A DNA stretch of 64,000 bases from Comamonas sp. Lineage in GTDB: Bacteria; Pseudomonadota; Gammaproteobacteria; Burkholderiales; Burkholderiaceae_C. The notes beneath the pieces are model-generated. The model ran no database searches, was not told the origin of the DNA, and saw only the letters and a program-made list of their open reading frames with translations. The stretch spans positions 124,001 through 188,000 of the forward strand of contig JAJPEQ010000006.1 of assembly GCA_021166775.1 (NCBI GenBank). The letters are read 5' to 3'. The translations under genes were made by a program, and so were the position numbers. Of the stretch, positions 26,716 through 36,897 are shown piece by piece. The first letter of the stretch is position 1; each line of letters opens with the position of its first letter.

Positions 26716-27249
26716 TTACTTGCCCGTCGAGGCGTTCATCGCCTTGAGGACCTTGTCGGTGATGTCGTGCTTGGGGTTGACGTACACCGCTTCCTGCAGG
26801 ATGACGTCGTAGTTTTCGGCCTCGGCCATCTGCTTGACGACGCGATTGGCCTTGTCCAGCACATGCGCGAGCTCTTCGTTCTTGCGCGCGTTCAGGTCTT
26901 CCTGGAACTCACGGTTCTTGCGCTGCAGATCCCGGTCCTGGTCGGCGAGCTGGCGCTGGCGTGCCTGGCGCTGGCTCTCGGACATGGTGGGTGCGTCACG
27001 CTCGAACTTGTCGGAAGCCGCCTTCAACGCGGCACCCATGTCGCGCAGTTCCTTGTCACGCTTGGAGAACTCCGCCTCGAGCTTGGCCTGCGCGGCCTTG
27101 GCCGTGTCGGCCTCACGCAGGATGCGGTCGGTGTTGACGAACCCGGCCTTGAAGCTCTGGGCCTGCGCCGCCACCGGCATGGCCGTGGCCACGCAGCCGA
27201 CCAGGGCAATGATGGAAAGGCCGCGGAAAAATGAATGTTTGAGAAGCAT
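26716..27249 (-). CDS. skp: periplasmic chaperone Skp/OmpH
   Basis: Skp holds unfolded outer-membrane proteins in the periplasm and hands them to the Bam complex. The 177-residue protein has a signal peptide ending near AAQAQS, the strand KAGFVNTDRILRE, a long charged coiled coil (about residues 45-130, rich in Lys, Glu, Arg and Gln) and the closing ILQEAVYVNPKHDITDKVL. Its ATG overlaps the bamA stop by one base (TAATG), so the two are coupled. Confidence 0.95.
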   Translation of the reverse strand: MLLKHSFFRGLSIIALVGCVATAMPVAAQAQSFKAGFVNTDRILREADTAKAAQAKLEAEFSKRDKELRDMGAALKAASDKFERDAPTMSESQRQARQRQLADQDRDLQRKNREFQEDLNARKNEELAHVLDKANRVVKQMAEAENYDVILQEAVYVNPKHDITDKVLKAMNASTGK

Positions 27250-29546
27250 TAGAAAGAAGTTCCAATCTGGAATTGCAGGCGCTGGATTTTATCGCCCGCG
27301 AACTTGCGTATGGGCTGGCCCCACGCCAGGCTCAGCGGCCCGAGCGGAGAGATCCAGCTCAGACCAATACCCACCGAAGCGCGCATGTCCTTGAGCGACC
27401 ACGGTTCGTTGTCGCCATAGACATTGCCCACATCGATGAAAGTGAACCAGCGCAGCGTGCGGTCATTGCCGGCCCCGGGGAACGGAGCCATGAATTCGGT
27501 GTTGAGCGTGATCTTCTTGGTGCCGCCCAGGATGGCGCCCGTCACGTCGCGCGGACCGAGCGTGCCCTGGTCGAAGCCGCGCACCGAACCCAGGCCCCCC
27601 GAGTAGTAGTTCTTGAACACCGGGAAGGGCCGCCCGCCCAGGCCCTTGCCGTAACCGATCTCGCCATTGAAGGCCAGGGTGTAGCGCTTGGTCAGGGGAA
27701 TGTACTGCTGGTACTGCGCGCCGGCCTTGGCGTAGCGCGCATCGCCTGCCATCGAGAGCTCGCTGGTGAGCTTCATCAGGCGACCAGTGCTGGGCGCAAG
27801 CGCGCTGTCGCGATCGTCGCGCGACCAGCCGATGGTCAGCGGCACGGCGAAGCTGGAACTGCCGTACTTGTCCGCATAGGCCAGGTAGGCCGCGGGAATG
27901 TTGGTGCCGGCCTTGATCCTGGTGCGCTCCAGCCCGGCACCGAAATACACCGTGTCCACTTCGCTGAACGGCACGCCGAACTTGATGTTGCCGCCCTCGC
28001 TCACGAGGCTGTAGTCGCCGCCCTGGTACTGGTAGGGGCGCTGCGTGCGGTAGAACACGTCCAGCGTGCGCGAGATGCCGTCCTGGGTGAAATACGGGTC
28101 GGTGGTGGACAGCACGACCGTGCGGTTGTACTTGCCGGTGTTCAGGTCGATGCCCAGCGTGTTGCCCGAGCCGAAGACGTTTTCCTGCTTGATGCCAAAG
28201 GTGAAGGAGAGCTTTTCGGCCGTGGAATAACCGGCGCCGATCTGGATCATGCCGGTGGGCTTTTCCGTCACGTGCACGACGAGGTCCACCTGGTCGGGCG
28301 CGCCGGGCACCTCCTGCGTCTCCACGTTCACTTCGGTGAAATAGCCCAGGCGGTCCACGCGGTCGCGCGAGAGCTTGATCTTGTCGCCGTTGTACCAGGA
28401 GGCCTCGTACTGGCGGAACTCGCGGCGCACGACTTCATCGCGCGTGCGGTTGTTGCCTTCGATGTTGATGCGGCGCACATAGGCGCGGCGCGACGGGTCC
28501 GCGCGCAGTTCGAGCTGCACGCGGTTGTTCTCGTGATCGATTTCGGGCACCGCCTCCACGCGCGCGAAGGCGTAGCCGAAGCTGCCGAAGTGGTCGGTGA
28601 AGGCCTTGGTGGTCTGCGTCACCAGGTCGGCGTTGTAGGGCTCGCCCGGCTTGATCGTGACCAGCGACTTGAACTCGTCCTCGCGATCGAGGTAATTACC
28701 CGCGAGCGTCACGCCCGAAACCACGTAGCGCGGGCCTTCGGTGATGTTCACGATGATGGAAATGGACTGCTTGTCCGGCGACAGCGCCACCTGCGTGGAG
28801 TCGATGCGAAACTCCATGTAGCCGCGCGCCAGGTAGTACGAGCGCAGGGTTTCCAGGTCGGCATTGAGCTTGGTGCGCGCGTAGCGGTCGCTCTTGGTGT
28901 ACCAGCTCAGCCACCCGCCGGTGTCGAGATCGAACAGATCGGTGAGCGTGGTTTCGCTGAACGCATGGTTGCCGACGATGCTGATTTCCTTGATGCGCGC
29001 GGGCTCGCCCTCGGTCACCGTGAACGTGAGGTTCACGCGGTTGCGCTCCACGGGCGTGACGGTGGTCACCACCTCGGCGCCGTACAGGCTCTTGTTGATG
29101 TACTGGCGCTTGAGCTCCTGCTCGGCGCGGTCCGCGAGCGCCTTGTCGAACGCCCGGCCATCGACCACGCCGACCTCGCGCATGGCCTTCTTGAGCTGGT
29201 CCTTGTCGAATTCCTTGATGCCGGCGAACTCGACTTCGGCGATGGTGGGGCGCTCCTGCACGACCACGACCAGCACGCTGCCCTGGGCTTCGAGCTTCAC
29301 GTCCTTGAACAGGCCAAGGGAAAACAACGCCCGGATGGCGGCGGCGCCTTTTTCGTCGGTGTATTCGTCACCGATGCGCAGCGGCAGCGAGGCGAAGATG
29401 GTGCCCGGCTCCACGCGCTGCAGGCCCTCGACCCGGATGTCCTGAACCTTGAAGGGCTGCAGCGCCCATGCGGCCTGCGCCACGAAAACCAGGGTCGCAG
29501 CGGTCAAGGCGGTGCGCACTCCCAGAGCAGGAAATAGTTTTTTCAT
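27249..29546 (-). CDS. bamA: outer membrane protein assembly factor BamA
   Basis: BamA is the essential Omp85 insertase of the outer membrane. The 765-residue precursor has a signal peptide (to about residue 28), five POTRA domains (starting PFKVQDIRVEGLQRVEPGTI) and a 16-strand barrel from about residue 430. The barrel ends with the Phe-terminated signal LQFQIGTSF. VRGFDQGTLGPRD is the conserved loop-6 VRGF motif. It lies between rseP (45 bp upstream) and skp. Confidence 0.97.
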   Translation of the reverse strand: MKKLFPALGVRTALTAATLVFVAQAAWALQPFKVQDIRVEGLQRVEPGTIFASLPLRIGDEYTDEKGAAAIRALFSLGLFKDVKLEAQGSVLVVVVQERPTIAEVEFAGIKEFDKDQLKKAMREVGVVDGRAFDKALADRAEQELKRQYINKSLYGAEVVTTVTPVERNRVNLTFTVTEGEPARIKEISIVGNHAFSETTLTDLFDLDTGGWLSWYTKSDRYARTKLNADLETLRSYYLARGYMEFRIDSTQVALSPDKQSISIIVNITEGPRYVVSGVTLAGNYLDREDEFKSLVTIKPGEPYNADLVTQTTKAFTDHFGSFGYAFARVEAVPEIDHENNRVQLELRADPSRRAYVRRINIEGNNRTRDEVVRREFRQYEASWYNGDKIKLSRDRVDRLGYFTEVNVETQEVPGAPDQVDLVVHVTEKPTGMIQIGAGYSTAEKLSFTFGIKQENVFGSGNTLGIDLNTGKYNRTVVLSTTDPYFTQDGISRTLDVFYRTQRPYQYQGGDYSLVSEGGNIKFGVPFSEVDTVYFGAGLERTRIKAGTNIPAAYLAYADKYGSSSFAVPLTIGWSRDDRDSALAPSTGRLMKLTSELSMAGDARYAKAGAQYQQYIPLTKRYTLAFNGEIGYGKGLGGRPFPVFKNYYSGGLGSVRGFDQGTLGPRDVTGAILGGTKKITLNTEFMAPFPGAGNDRTLRWFTFIDVGNVYGDNEPWSLKDMRASVGIGLSWISPLGPLSLAWGQPIRKFAGDKIQRLQFQIGTSF

Positions 29547-29591
29547 GAATGAGGTGCTGGCCGCCGCATGGTGGCGCCCGCGAAAAAAACG

Positions 29592-30956
29592 TCAGCCGAA
29601 CAACCGGGTGAAATCGTTGAACACGGCGATGGACATCATCACCAGGAGTAGCGCGACGCCACCGCGTTGCAATCGCTCCATCCAGGCGTCGGACACGCCA
29701 CGGCCGGTTACTCCCTCCCAAAGATAATACATCAGGTGCCCCCCGTCGAGGACGGGCAGCGGCAACAGATTGAGCACCCCGAGGCTGACGCTGACGAGGG
29801 CCAGAAACACCAGGTAGGCCGTGAACCCCATGTGCGCCGATTTGCCGGCAAAATCCGCGATCGTGAGCGGACCGCTCAGGTTCTTGACCGAAGCCTCACC
29901 GATCACCATGCGCCCCATCATGCGCAGCGTGAGCGCCGAGACCTCCCAGGTGCGCTGCGCGCCCTTCCACAAACCCTCGAGCGGGCCATAGCGCACCATC
30001 AGCATCTCGGGCGCCGCGCCCACATAGGCGCCGATGCGCCCGATGGGCACGCCGTCTTCCTCGCGCAGGTCGGGCGTGATGGCGAGTTCGAGCACCTGGC
30101 CCGCGCGCTCGATCCGCCAGGTCTGCGTGAGCGCCGCGCCATCGCTCACGCTGGCACGGATCAGCGTGCGCAGCTGCTGGCCGTCGGCCACCACCTGCGC
30201 GCCGATGCGCAGCACCACGTCGCCCGGCTGGAGCCCCTCGCGCTCGGCCGCGCCTTGCGGCATCACCTCACCGATGACCGGCCGCGTCCACGGGCCGGTG
30301 AGGCCGATCTCCTTGAGCAGCTCGGTGTCGGGCTCGCGCGTGTCCAGGCGATCGAGACGCAGGGTCAACTCGTGCGTGGCGCCGTCGGGCCCGTCCTGCA
30401 CGGTCAGGCGCACATTGCGCCCATCCAGGGCGCCGCGCGCGAGCAGCCAGCGCAAATCGTCGAACGAGCGCACGGCTTCGGGCGCGTCCTGTGCCATGGC
30501 GGCGCTCAAGACCCGCTCGCCCCCCTGCACGCCGGCCTGCGCGGCCACGGTGCCCGCGGCGGGTCGGGCCAGGTAGGGCGCGGGCTCCATCACGCCCATC
30601 CAGTTGACCAGCGCGTACAGCAGCACGGCCAGCACCAGGTTGGCCAGCGGCCCGGCGGCGACGATGGCCGCGCGCGCACCCAGCGGCCGGTTGTTGAACG
30701 CCAGATGGCGCTCCTCGGGCGCGACCGGGCCTTCGCGCTCATCGAGCATCTTCACGTAGCCGCCCAGCGGGAACATGCCGATCACGTATTCGGTGGGCGA
30801 GCCCTTGGGCTGCCAGCGCAGCAGCGGCTTGCCGAAACCGATGGAAAACCGCAGCACCTTGACACCGCACGCCCGCGCCACGCGGTAGTGCCCGTATTCG
30901 TGCACCGCGATCAGTATGGCGAGGGCAACAAGGAAAGCAACAACGGTCAGGGCCAT
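29592..30956 (-). CDS. rseP: site-2 intramembrane zinc metalloprotease RseP
   Basis: RseP cleaves the anti-sigma factor RseA within the membrane during the envelope stress response, and also removes leftover signal peptides. The 454-residue protein has HEYGH (residues 19-23) in the first helix and VLDGGHL in a late helix, which together bind zinc. Two periplasmic PDZ domains lie between, the second containing EGLQPGDVVLRIG. It has four helices. It lies between dxr and bamA in the usual order. Confidence 0.96.
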   Translation of the reverse strand: MALTVVAFLVALAILIAVHEYGHYRVARACGVKVLRFSIGFGKPLLRWQPKGSPTEYVIGMFPLGGYVKMLDEREGPVAPEERHLAFNNRPLGARAAIVAAGPLANLVLAVLLYALVNWMGVMEPAPYLARPAAGTVAAQAGVQGGERVLSAAMAQDAPEAVRSFDDLRWLLARGALDGRNVRLTVQDGPDGATHELTLRLDRLDTREPDTELLKEIGLTGPWTRPVIGEVMPQGAAEREGLQPGDVVLRIGAQVVADGQQLRTLIRASVSDGAALTQTWRIERAGQVLELAITPDLREEDGVPIGRIGAYVGAAPEMLMVRYGPLEGLWKGAQRTWEVSALTLRMMGRMVIGEASVKNLSGPLTIADFAGKSAHMGFTAYLVFLALVSVSLGVLNLLPLPVLDGGHLMYYLWEGVTGRGVSDAWMERLQRGGVALLLVMMSIAVFNDFTRLFG

Positions 30957-30963
30957 GGCGTTT

Positions 30964-31010
30964 CAAAAATATGAGCTATCAGCGCTTGTCAGTGTTTGGT
31001 TTCAAATACA
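30964..31010 (+). repeat. dispersed ~50-bp repeat, copy 5 (dxr-rseP gap)
   Basis: It reads AAAAATATGAGCTATCAGCG, then CTTGTCAGTGTTTGGTTTCA, then AATAC. The AGCTATCAGCGCTTGTC core matches the family. It lies in the 96-bp gap between dxr and rseP, just before the rseP start on the opposite strand. Confidence 0.5.
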
Positions 31011-31052
31011 TTCATATTCAAAACCATTGTCGGCAATGCGCAAGACGCTCCT

Positions 31053-32228
31053 TTATTGAAATCGTGCCACCTGCGCGGATGCGGCGGCGCGGCTGCGCTC
31101 GTCCAGCGCCAGCAGCGCTGGCAGCGAATCCGGATTGGAGGGCGTGACGGCCTCCAAAGTTGCACGGTTGACCGCATGGATCTGGTCAAAGCGGATGCGC
31201 CGCTGCAAAAACGCCGCCACCGCCACCTCGTTGGCGGCGTTGAGCACCGCCGTCGTGCCCGGCGCCGCCGCCAGCGCCCGCCACGAAAGATGCAGGCCCG
31301 GGAAACGCCGCTCGTCCGCCTCCTCGAACGTGAGCGCGGCCATCTGGGCGAAGTCGAGCGGCGCGGCGCCGCTGGCGATGCGCTCGGGCCAGGCCAGCCC
31401 GACGGCGATGGGCACGCGCATGTCGGGCGTGCCCAGCTGCGCGATGATGGAGGCGTCCACGTACTGCACCATCGAGTGGATGATCTGCTGCGGATGGATC
31501 ACCACCCTGATCCGATCGGGCGCGAGGTCGAACAGCCAGCGCGCCTCGATCACCTCCAGCGCCTTGTTCATCATCGTCGCCGAATCGACCGAGATCTTGC
31601 GGCCCATGACGAAATTCGGATGCGCGCAGGCCTCGTCGGGCGTGACGCTGCGCAGCGTGGCCGGATCGCGCGTGCGAAACGGCCCGCCCGAGGCGGTGAG
31701 CAGGATGTGATCGACGCGGCGCGCCCAGGTGGCGCGGTCTTCGGGCAGGCTTTGGAAGATGGCCGAGTGCTCGCTGTCGATGGGCAGCAGCGTCGCGCCC
31801 CCCTCCCTGACCGCGCGCAGGAACACCTCGCCGCCGACGACCAGCGCCTCCTTGTTGGCGAGCAGCAGGCGCTTGCCCGCGCGCGCGGCGGCGAGGCACG
31901 GCGCCAGGCCGGCGGCACCGACGATGGCGGCCATGACGGCATCGACGCCCTCATGCGACGCTATCTGTTCGAGAGCATCCTGCGCTTGCAGCACTTGCGT
32001 TGGAAGGCTATTGGCCTTGAGTTTTTCGGCCAGCTCGCGCGCATGCGCGCTGCTCGCCATGACGGCGTAGCGCGGCTTGAAGCGCGCGCACTGCGCGAGC
32101 AGCGCATCGACGCGCGTGGCGGCGCTGAGCGCGAAGATGTCGACCTGGTCGGGGTGGCGAGCCACGACGTCCAGCGTGTTGGTGCCGATCGAACCGGTCG
32201 ACCCCAGTATCGTGAGGCGTTGTTTCAT
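31053..32228 (-). CDS. dxr: 1-deoxy-D-xylulose 5-phosphate reductoisomerase
   Basis: Dxr (IspC) makes 2-C-methyl-D-erythritol 4-phosphate with NADPH and a divalent metal, the committed step of the non-mevalonate isoprenoid pathway. The 391-residue protein has GSTGSIGTNTLDVV for NADPH, LLANKEALVVGG, PIDSEHSAIFQ (metal ligands) and VSVDSAT-like ISVDSATMMNK. The ATG at 32228 overlaps the cdsA stop as ATGA. A weakly repeat-like stretch lies inside near 31980. Confidence 0.96.
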   Translation of the reverse strand: MKQRLTILGSTGSIGTNTLDVVARHPDQVDIFALSAATRVDALLAQCARFKPRYAVMASSAHARELAEKLKANSLPTQVLQAQDALEQIASHEGVDAVMAAIVGAAGLAPCLAAARAGKRLLLANKEALVVGGEVFLRAVREGGATLLPIDSEHSAIFQSLPEDRATWARRVDHILLTASGGPFRTRDPATLRSVTPDEACAHPNFVMGRKISVDSATMMNKALEVIEARWLFDLAPDRIRVVIHPQQIIHSMVQYVDASIIAQLGTPDMRVPIAVGLAWPERIASGAAPLDFAQMAALTFEEADERRFPGLHLSWRALAAAPGTTAVLNAANEVAVAAFLQRRIRFDQIHAVNRATLEAVTPSNPDSLPALLALDERSRAAASAQVARFQ

Positions 32229-33067
32229 CGTGAGGCGAAATTGGAAATCATCAGCGCCAGCGGCAGCGTCGGCAGCAGCGCATCGACCCGGTCGAGCACG
32301 CCGCCGTGGCCGGGCAGCAGCTGGCTGCTGTCCTTGGCACCGGCACTGCGCTTGACCAGCGATTCGACCAGATCGCCGACCACGCTCATGGCCGTGAGAA
32401 ACAGCAAGGCGGGCAGCGCGAGCAGCCAGCCCAGGCCCGCGAGCTGCGTGTACAGGCTGGGCACGCTCGCCTGCCAGCGGCCGTCGGCCCAGGCCCACAC
32501 CAGCGCCAGCACCAGCACGCCCGCCATGCCGCCCCAGACGCCCTCCCAGCTCTTGCCGGGGCTGATCGCCGGGGCGAGCTTGCGCCGCCCGAAGGCGCGG
32601 CCCACGAAGTACGCGCAGATGTCCGCGGCCCAGACCAGGCACAGCACGGAGAGAAGGAAATTGATGCCCACGGCGCGCGCGCGCGCCATCGCCAGCCACG
32701 CCAGCCACAGCGCCAGCACGCCGACCGCCAGGCGCAGCGCCCGCGGCACGTGCGGCCACAGCGGCACCCCGCGCGCGATCAGCCAGCCGCCCACGAGCAC
32801 CCAGGCCGCGCCCGCCGCCGACCACAGCCAGGGCAGCGGCGCGGCAATCCAGCCGGCACGCCAGCTGGCCAGGCACAGCACGGCACCCGCACCCGCCAGC
32901 AGCAACGACGGCCCCTGCGTCAGACCATTGAGCCGCCCCCACTCCCAGCACCCGGCAGCGATCAGCACCAGCGTGACCACCGCCAGCGGCACGAACGAGG
33001 GATAGATCAGCGCGGGCAGCAAAATGGCCAGCAGCACCAGCGCGGTGAGAATGCGTTGCTTCAGCAT
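32225..33067 (-). CDS. cdsA: phosphatidate cytidylyltransferase
   Basis: CdsA makes CDP-diacylglycerol from phosphatidic acid and CTP, the branch point to all phospholipids including the product of pssA in this window. The 280-residue protein has about eight membrane helices and the signature SVVGDLVESLVKRSAGAKDS followed by LPGHGGVLDRVDAL. The ATG at 33067 lies within the end of uppS (7-bp overlap). Confidence 0.96.
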   Translation of the reverse strand: MLKQRILTALVLLAILLPALIYPSFVPLAVVTLVLIAAGCWEWGRLNGLTQGPSLLLAGAGAVLCLASWRAGWIAAPLPWLWSAAGAAWVLVGGWLIARGVPLWPHVPRALRLAVGVLALWLAWLAMARARAVGINFLLSVLCLVWAADICAYFVGRAFGRRKLAPAISPGKSWEGVWGGMAGVLVLALVWAWADGRWQASVPSLYTQLAGLGWLLALPALLFLTAMSVVGDLVESLVKRSAGAKDSSQLLPGHGGVLDRVDALLPTLPLALMISNFASR

Positions 33068-33795
33068 GAGGGCTCGCTGACGTTCACGACCTGCTCCGAC
33101 GTGCGTCCGAAGCGCCGTTCGCGCGCGGCGTAGTCGGCGATGGCGGCGTCCAGCGCCGCCTCGTCGAAGTCCGGCCACAGCGCGTCGGTGAAATAGAGTT
33201 CGGCATACGCCGCTTGCCAGAGCAGGAAATTGCTGATGCGCGTTTCGCCCCCGGTGCGGATCACGAGGTCGGGATCGGGCACATGACCCATGGCCATCGC
33301 ACGCGCCAGACGCTCTTCGGTGATCGCCTCGCCGCGCGCGGCCAGAGCGGCCGCGGCCTGCGCGATGTCCCAGCGCCCGCCGTAGTTGAAACAAACGTTG
33401 AGCACCATGCGGCGGTTCGCGGCGGTGGCCGCCTCGGCGCTTTGCAGCGCCTCACGCATCCCGGCCGAGAGGCTGGCGCGCTCGCCCACGAAATACAAGC
33501 GCACGCCGTCGCTCACGAGCCGTGGCACTTCGCGCAGCAGGGCCTTGCCCATGAGCTCCATCAGGCCCGAAACCTCATCGGGCGGGCGGCTCCAGTTCTC
33601 GGAAGAAAACGCAAAGACCGTGAGCACCTCGATGCCGCGCGCGGCGCAGGCGTTCACGCAGCGGCGCAGTGACTCCACGCCCTGCCGATGCCCGGCCAGG
33701 CGCGGCAGGTGGCGCTGCTTGGCCCAGCGCCCGTTGCCGTCCATCACGATGGCGATGTGACGCGGCGCGGCCTGGGGTGCGGTCTGCATGGACAA
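33061..33795 (-). CDS. uppS: (di-trans,poly-cis)-undecaprenyl diphosphate synthase
   Basis: UppS extends farnesyl diphosphate with eight isopentenyl units to make the C55 carrier lipid for peptidoglycan and O-antigen. The 244-residue protein has IVMDGNGRWAKQR with the catalytic Asp 19, AFSSENWSRP, and the C-terminal IRTGGETRISNFLLWQAAY, which are the diagnostic motifs. It starts 6 bp after the frr stop and overlaps cdsA. Confidence 0.97.
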   Translation of the reverse strand: MSMQTAPQAAPRHIAIVMDGNGRWAKQRHLPRLAGHRQGVESLRRCVNACAARGIEVLTVFAFSSENWSRPPDEVSGLMELMGKALLREVPRLVSDGVRLYFVGERASLSAGMREALQSAEAATAANRRMVLNVCFNYGGRWDIAQAAAALAARGEAITEERLARAMAMGHVPDPDLVIRTGGETRISNFLLWQAAYAELYFTDALWPDFDEAALDAAIADYAARERRFGRTSEQVVNVSEPSC

Positions 33796-33801
33796 CCGGC
33801 C

Positions 33802-34362
33802 TCAGACGGCCATGATGTCCTGTTCCTTGGCGGCCACCAAGGCGTCGATTTCCGCCACTTGCCTGTCGGTGAGCTTCTGGATCTCGGCCTCCGAGCGCTT
33901 GAGCTCGTCCTCGCTCGCTTCCTTGTCCTTGACCATCTTCTTGACGGCCTCGTTGGCGTCGCGGCGCAGGTTGCGGATCACCACCTTGGCCGATTCGCCC
34001 TCCTGACGCACGATCTTGGTCATTTCCTTGCGCCGCTCCTCGCTCATCGCGGGCATGGGCACGCGGATCAGGTCACCCATGGCGGCCGGGTTCAGGCCCA
34101 GATCGCTCTCGCGGATCGCCTTCTCCACCTTGGCGGCCATGTTCTTTTCCCACGGCTGCACGCTGATGGTGCGCGCATCGATCAGCGACACATTGGCCAC
34201 CTGCGACAGCGGCACCATGGAGCCGTAGTACTCCACGTGGATGGTGTCCAGCAGCGCCGTGCTGGCGCGACCGGTGCGGATCTTGGTGAGATTGCCCTTG
34301 AACGCCTCGATGGAGTGCTCCATCTTCGTTCGGGCGCTTTTCTGGATGTCTGCAATGGCCAT
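33802..34362 (-). CDS. frr: ribosome recycling factor
   Basis: RRF, with EF-G, splits post-termination ribosomes. The ATG at 34362 has AGGAG six bases upstream and gives 186 residues, as in E. coli (185); a start five codons earlier is less likely. The conserved [26 protein letters not shown] and the long three-helix bundle ([26 protein letters not shown]) are present. It lies between pyrH and uppS. Confidence 0.97.
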   Translation of the reverse strand: MAIADIQKSARTKMEHSIEAFKGNLTKIRTGRASTALLDTIHVEYYGSMVPLSQVANVSLIDARTISVQPWEKNMAAKVEKAIRESDLGLNPAAMGDLIRVPMPAMSEERRKEMTKIVRQEGESAKVVIRNLRRDANEAVKKMVKDKEASEDELKRSEAEIQKLTDRQVAEIDALVAAKEQDIMAV

Positions 34363-34401
34363 GACGAACTCCTGCACGGCGCGCGCACGCGCCGCAAACC
34401 C

Positions 34402-35121
34402 TCAAGCGTATACCAAGGTGCCTTCGTCTTCACCGAGGATGACGCGCTTGAACGCCCCCGGCTTGAAGATCGAAAACACGCGGATCGGCAGCTTCTGGTC
34501 GCGGCACAGCGCAAACGCGGTCGCATCCATGATGCCCAGGTTGCGCACGATGGCCTCGTCGAATGTCAGCGTGGCGTAGCGCGTGGCGGCCGGGTCCTTG
34601 TTGGGATCGGCGGTGTAGACACCGTCGACCTTGGTCGCCTTGAGCACCAGATCGGCGCCGATCTCGGCGCCGCGCAGCGCCGCTGCCGTATCGGTGGTGA
34701 AAAACGGATTGCCCGTGCCGGCGGCGAAGACCACCACCTTGCCCTCTTCCAGATACTGCAAGGCCTTGGGCCGCACGTAGGGCTCGACCACCTCCTGGAT
34801 GCCGATGGCCGACATCACGCGCGCCGTCAGCCCCTGTTTGTTCATGGTATCGGCGAGCGCCAGCGCGTTCATCACGGTGGCCAGCATGCCCATGTAATCG
34901 GCCGTGGCACGGTCCATGCCTTCGGCGCCGCCCGCGACGCCGCGAAAGATGTTGCCCCCGCCGATCACCACCGCCACCTCCACGCCCAGCTGCGTGACCT
35001 CGGCGATCTCCTGCACCATGCGCACGATGGTGGCGCGGTTGATGCCGAAGGCGTCGTCACCCATGAGCGCCTCGCCCGACAGCTTGAGCAGGACGCGTTG
35101 GTGTGCGGGCTTGGCGGTCAT
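34402..35121 (-). CDS. pyrH: uridylate kinase
   Basis: PyrH phosphorylates UMP to UDP for RNA, DNA and sugar nucleotides. It is a hexamer of the amino acid kinase fold, unrelated to eukaryotic UMP kinases. The 239-residue protein has [35 protein letters not shown] and [14 protein letters not shown], all typical. It is encoded 38 bp after tsf and 39 bp before frr. Confidence 0.97.
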   Translation of the reverse strand: MTAKPAHQRVLLKLSGEALMGDDAFGINRATIVRMVQEIAEVTQLGVEVAVVIGGGNIFRGVAGGAEGMDRATADYMGMLATVMNALALADTMNKQGLTARVMSAIGIQEVVEPYVRPKALQYLEEGKVVVFAAGTGNPFFTTDTAAALRGAEIGADLVLKATKVDGVYTADPNKDPAATRYATLTFDEAIVRNLGIMDATAFALCRDQKLPIRVFSIFKPGAFKRVILGEDEGTLVYA

Positions 35122-35159
35122 GGGGTCACTCCGTGGTGCGTGGTTGGGGGGCGATGCGC

Positions 35160-36056
35160 TCAGGCGGCCGATTTCGCGGCGGCCACTTGCGCGGCCACCT
35201 CGGCGGCAAAATCGTCCGCCTTCTTCTCGATGCCCTCGCCCACGATGTAGAGCGTGAAGCCCTTGACCGTGGTCTTGTGGTCTTTCAGCATCTGCGCCAC
35301 GCTCTGCTTGCCGTCGGCGGCCTTCACGAAGACCTGGTCGGCGAGCGACACCTCCTTGAGGTACTTGTGGATAGCGCCTTCCACCATCTTGGTCACGATC
35401 TCGGCCGGCTTGCCCGACTCGGCCGCCTTGGCCGCAGCCACGGCGCGCTCACGCTCGACCAGTTCGGCGGGCACGTCGGCGCTGGTGAGCGCGACGGGCT
35501 TCATCGCGGCCACGTGCATGGCCACGTCCTTGGCGGCCACGGCGTCACCCTCGTACTCGACCACGACGCCAATGCGCGTGCCGTGCAGGTAATGCGCCAG
35601 CGCGGTGCCGGCAAAACGCTTGAAGCGGCGCAGCGACATGTTCTCGCCGATCTTGCCGATCAGGCCCTTGCGCACATCTTCGAGCGTCGGGCCGTAGCCG
35701 TCCTGCTCGTAGGGCAGCGCCGCAAGCGCCGCCAAGTCGGCCGGGTTGTGCTCGGCCACAAGCTTCGCCGCGCCGTTGGCCATGGCGATGAAGCTCTCGT
35801 TCTTGGAGACAAAGTCGGTCTCGCTGTTGATCTCGACGATCGCGCCCACGTTGCCCTCGATGTGCGCCGCGATGACGCCTTCGGCCGTGACGCGCGACGC
35901 CGCCTTCCCGGCCTTGGTGCCGAGCTTGACGCGCAGGATTTCCTCGGCCTTGGCCATGTCGCCCTCGGCCTCGGTCAGCGCACGCTTGCACTCCATCATC
36001 GGGGCGTCGGTCTTGGCGCGCAGTTCGGCGACCATGCTTGCAGTGATAGCTGCCAT
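35160..36056 (-). CDS. tsf: elongation factor Ts
   Basis: EF-Ts exchanges GDP for GTP on EF-Tu. The 298-residue protein has an N-terminal UBA-like domain with [18 protein letters not shown] (TDAPMMECK binds EF-Tu) and the core with [13 protein letters not shown], followed by the coiled-coil insertion. The ATG at 36056 starts MAAITASMV. It follows rpsB, with a terminator-like hairpin in the 88-bp gap. Confidence 0.97.
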   Translation of the reverse strand: MAAITASMVAELRAKTDAPMMECKRALTEAEGDMAKAEEILRVKLGTKAGKAASRVTAEGVIAAHIEGNVGAIVEINSETDFVSKNESFIAMANGAAKLVAEHNPADLAALAALPYEQDGYGPTLEDVRKGLIGKIGENMSLRRFKRFAGTALAHYLHGTRIGVVVEYEGDAVAAKDVAMHVAAMKPVALTSADVPAELVERERAVAAAKAAESGKPAEIVTKMVEGAIHKYLKEVSLADQVFVKAADGKQSVAQMLKDHKTTVKGFTLYIVGEGIEKKADDFAAEVAAQVAAAKSAA

Positions 36057-36082
36057 TGCTTTTTCTCCAATTCGATACTTAC

Positions 36083-36104
36083 AAAAATGGGGCGCCAGGC
36101 CCCA
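36083..36104 (-). terminator. terminator/attenuator between rpsB and tsf
   Basis: On the minus strand TGGGGC, a five-base loop and GCCCCA are followed directly by five Ts. This is the form of an intrinsic terminator placed between rpsB and tsf. It probably makes tsf expression lower than rpsB, with partial read-through into tsf-pyrH-frr. Confidence 0.75.
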
Positions 36105-36144
36105 CTTGCGTGTGTGATCCCCCGCTCGGGCACAAGCTGGGTTT

Positions 36145-36897
36145 TCAGGCCGCCGTTTCCTGGACTTCCACGAATTCGTCGCCGCCTTCACCACCCGCGA
36201 CCTTGACCACTTCTTCCACCGCGTTGGCCTTGCCTTCGAGGATCGCGTCGGCGATGCCGCGGGCATACAGCGCCACAGCCTTGGCCGAGTCGTCGTTGCC
36301 CGGAATCACGTGATCGATGCCTTCGGGGTTGTGGTTGGTATCGACCACGCCGATCAGCGGAATGCCGAGCTTTTTGGCCTCGGAAATCGCGATCTTGTGA
36401 TAGCCCACGTCGATCACGAAGATGGCGTCGGGCAGCGCGGTCATGTCCTGGATGCCGCCGATGTCGCGTTCGAGCTTGGCGATCTCGCGCGTGAACATGA
36501 GCTGTTCCTTCTTGCTCATGGCGTCCAGGCCGGTTTCCTGCTGCGCCTTCATGTCCTTCAGACGCTTGATCGAGGTCTTCACGGTCTTGAAGTTGGTGAG
36601 CATGCCGCCCAGCCAGCGCTGGTCCACATAGGGCATGCCCGCGCGCTGCGCCTGCTCAGCAATGAATTCACGCGCCTGGCGCTTGGTGCCCACCATCAAA
36701 ATGGTGCCGCGGTTGGACGCAAGCTTCCTGGCGAATTTCTGCGCTTCCTCGAACATCGGAAGCGTCTTCTCCAGATTGATGATGTGGATCTTGTTGCGAT
36801 GGCCGAAAATGAACGGGGCCATCTTGGGATTCCAGAAACGCGTCTGGTGACCGAAGTGGACACCGGCTTCCAGCATTTCACGCATGGTGACGGACAT
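36145..36897 (-). CDS. rpsB: 30S ribosomal protein S2
   Basis: S2 binds late on the 30S subunit near S1. The 250-residue protein has [51 protein letters not shown] and [18 protein letters not shown], which identify S2 beyond doubt. The ATG at 36897 follows a leader of about 150 nt from the predicted promoter, long enough for the autogenous control by S2 known in other proteobacteria. Confidence 0.98.
   Translation of the reverse strand: MSVTMREMLEAGVHFGHQTRFWNPKMAPFIFGHRNKIHIINLEKTLPMFEEAQKFARKLASNRGTILMVGTKRQAREFIAEQAQRAGMPYVDQRWLGGMLTNFKTVKTSIKRLKDMKAQQETGLDAMSKKEQLMFTREIAKLERDIGGIQDMTALPDAIFVIDVGYHKIAISEAKKLGIPLIGVVDTNHNPEGIDHVIPGNDDSAKAVALYARGIADAILEGKANAVEEVVKVAGGEGGDEFVEVQETAA

Noticed and set aside
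27273-29537. A 754-codon open frame antisense to bamA
   Set aside because: bamA matches its family over the full length. The antisense frame has a shadow composition and no ribosome site.
31961-32025. An eighth copy of the dispersed repeat inside dxr
   Set aside because: It has CTGCGCTTG and GGCCTTGAG in the right order, but the spacing and the first block differ too much to be sure.
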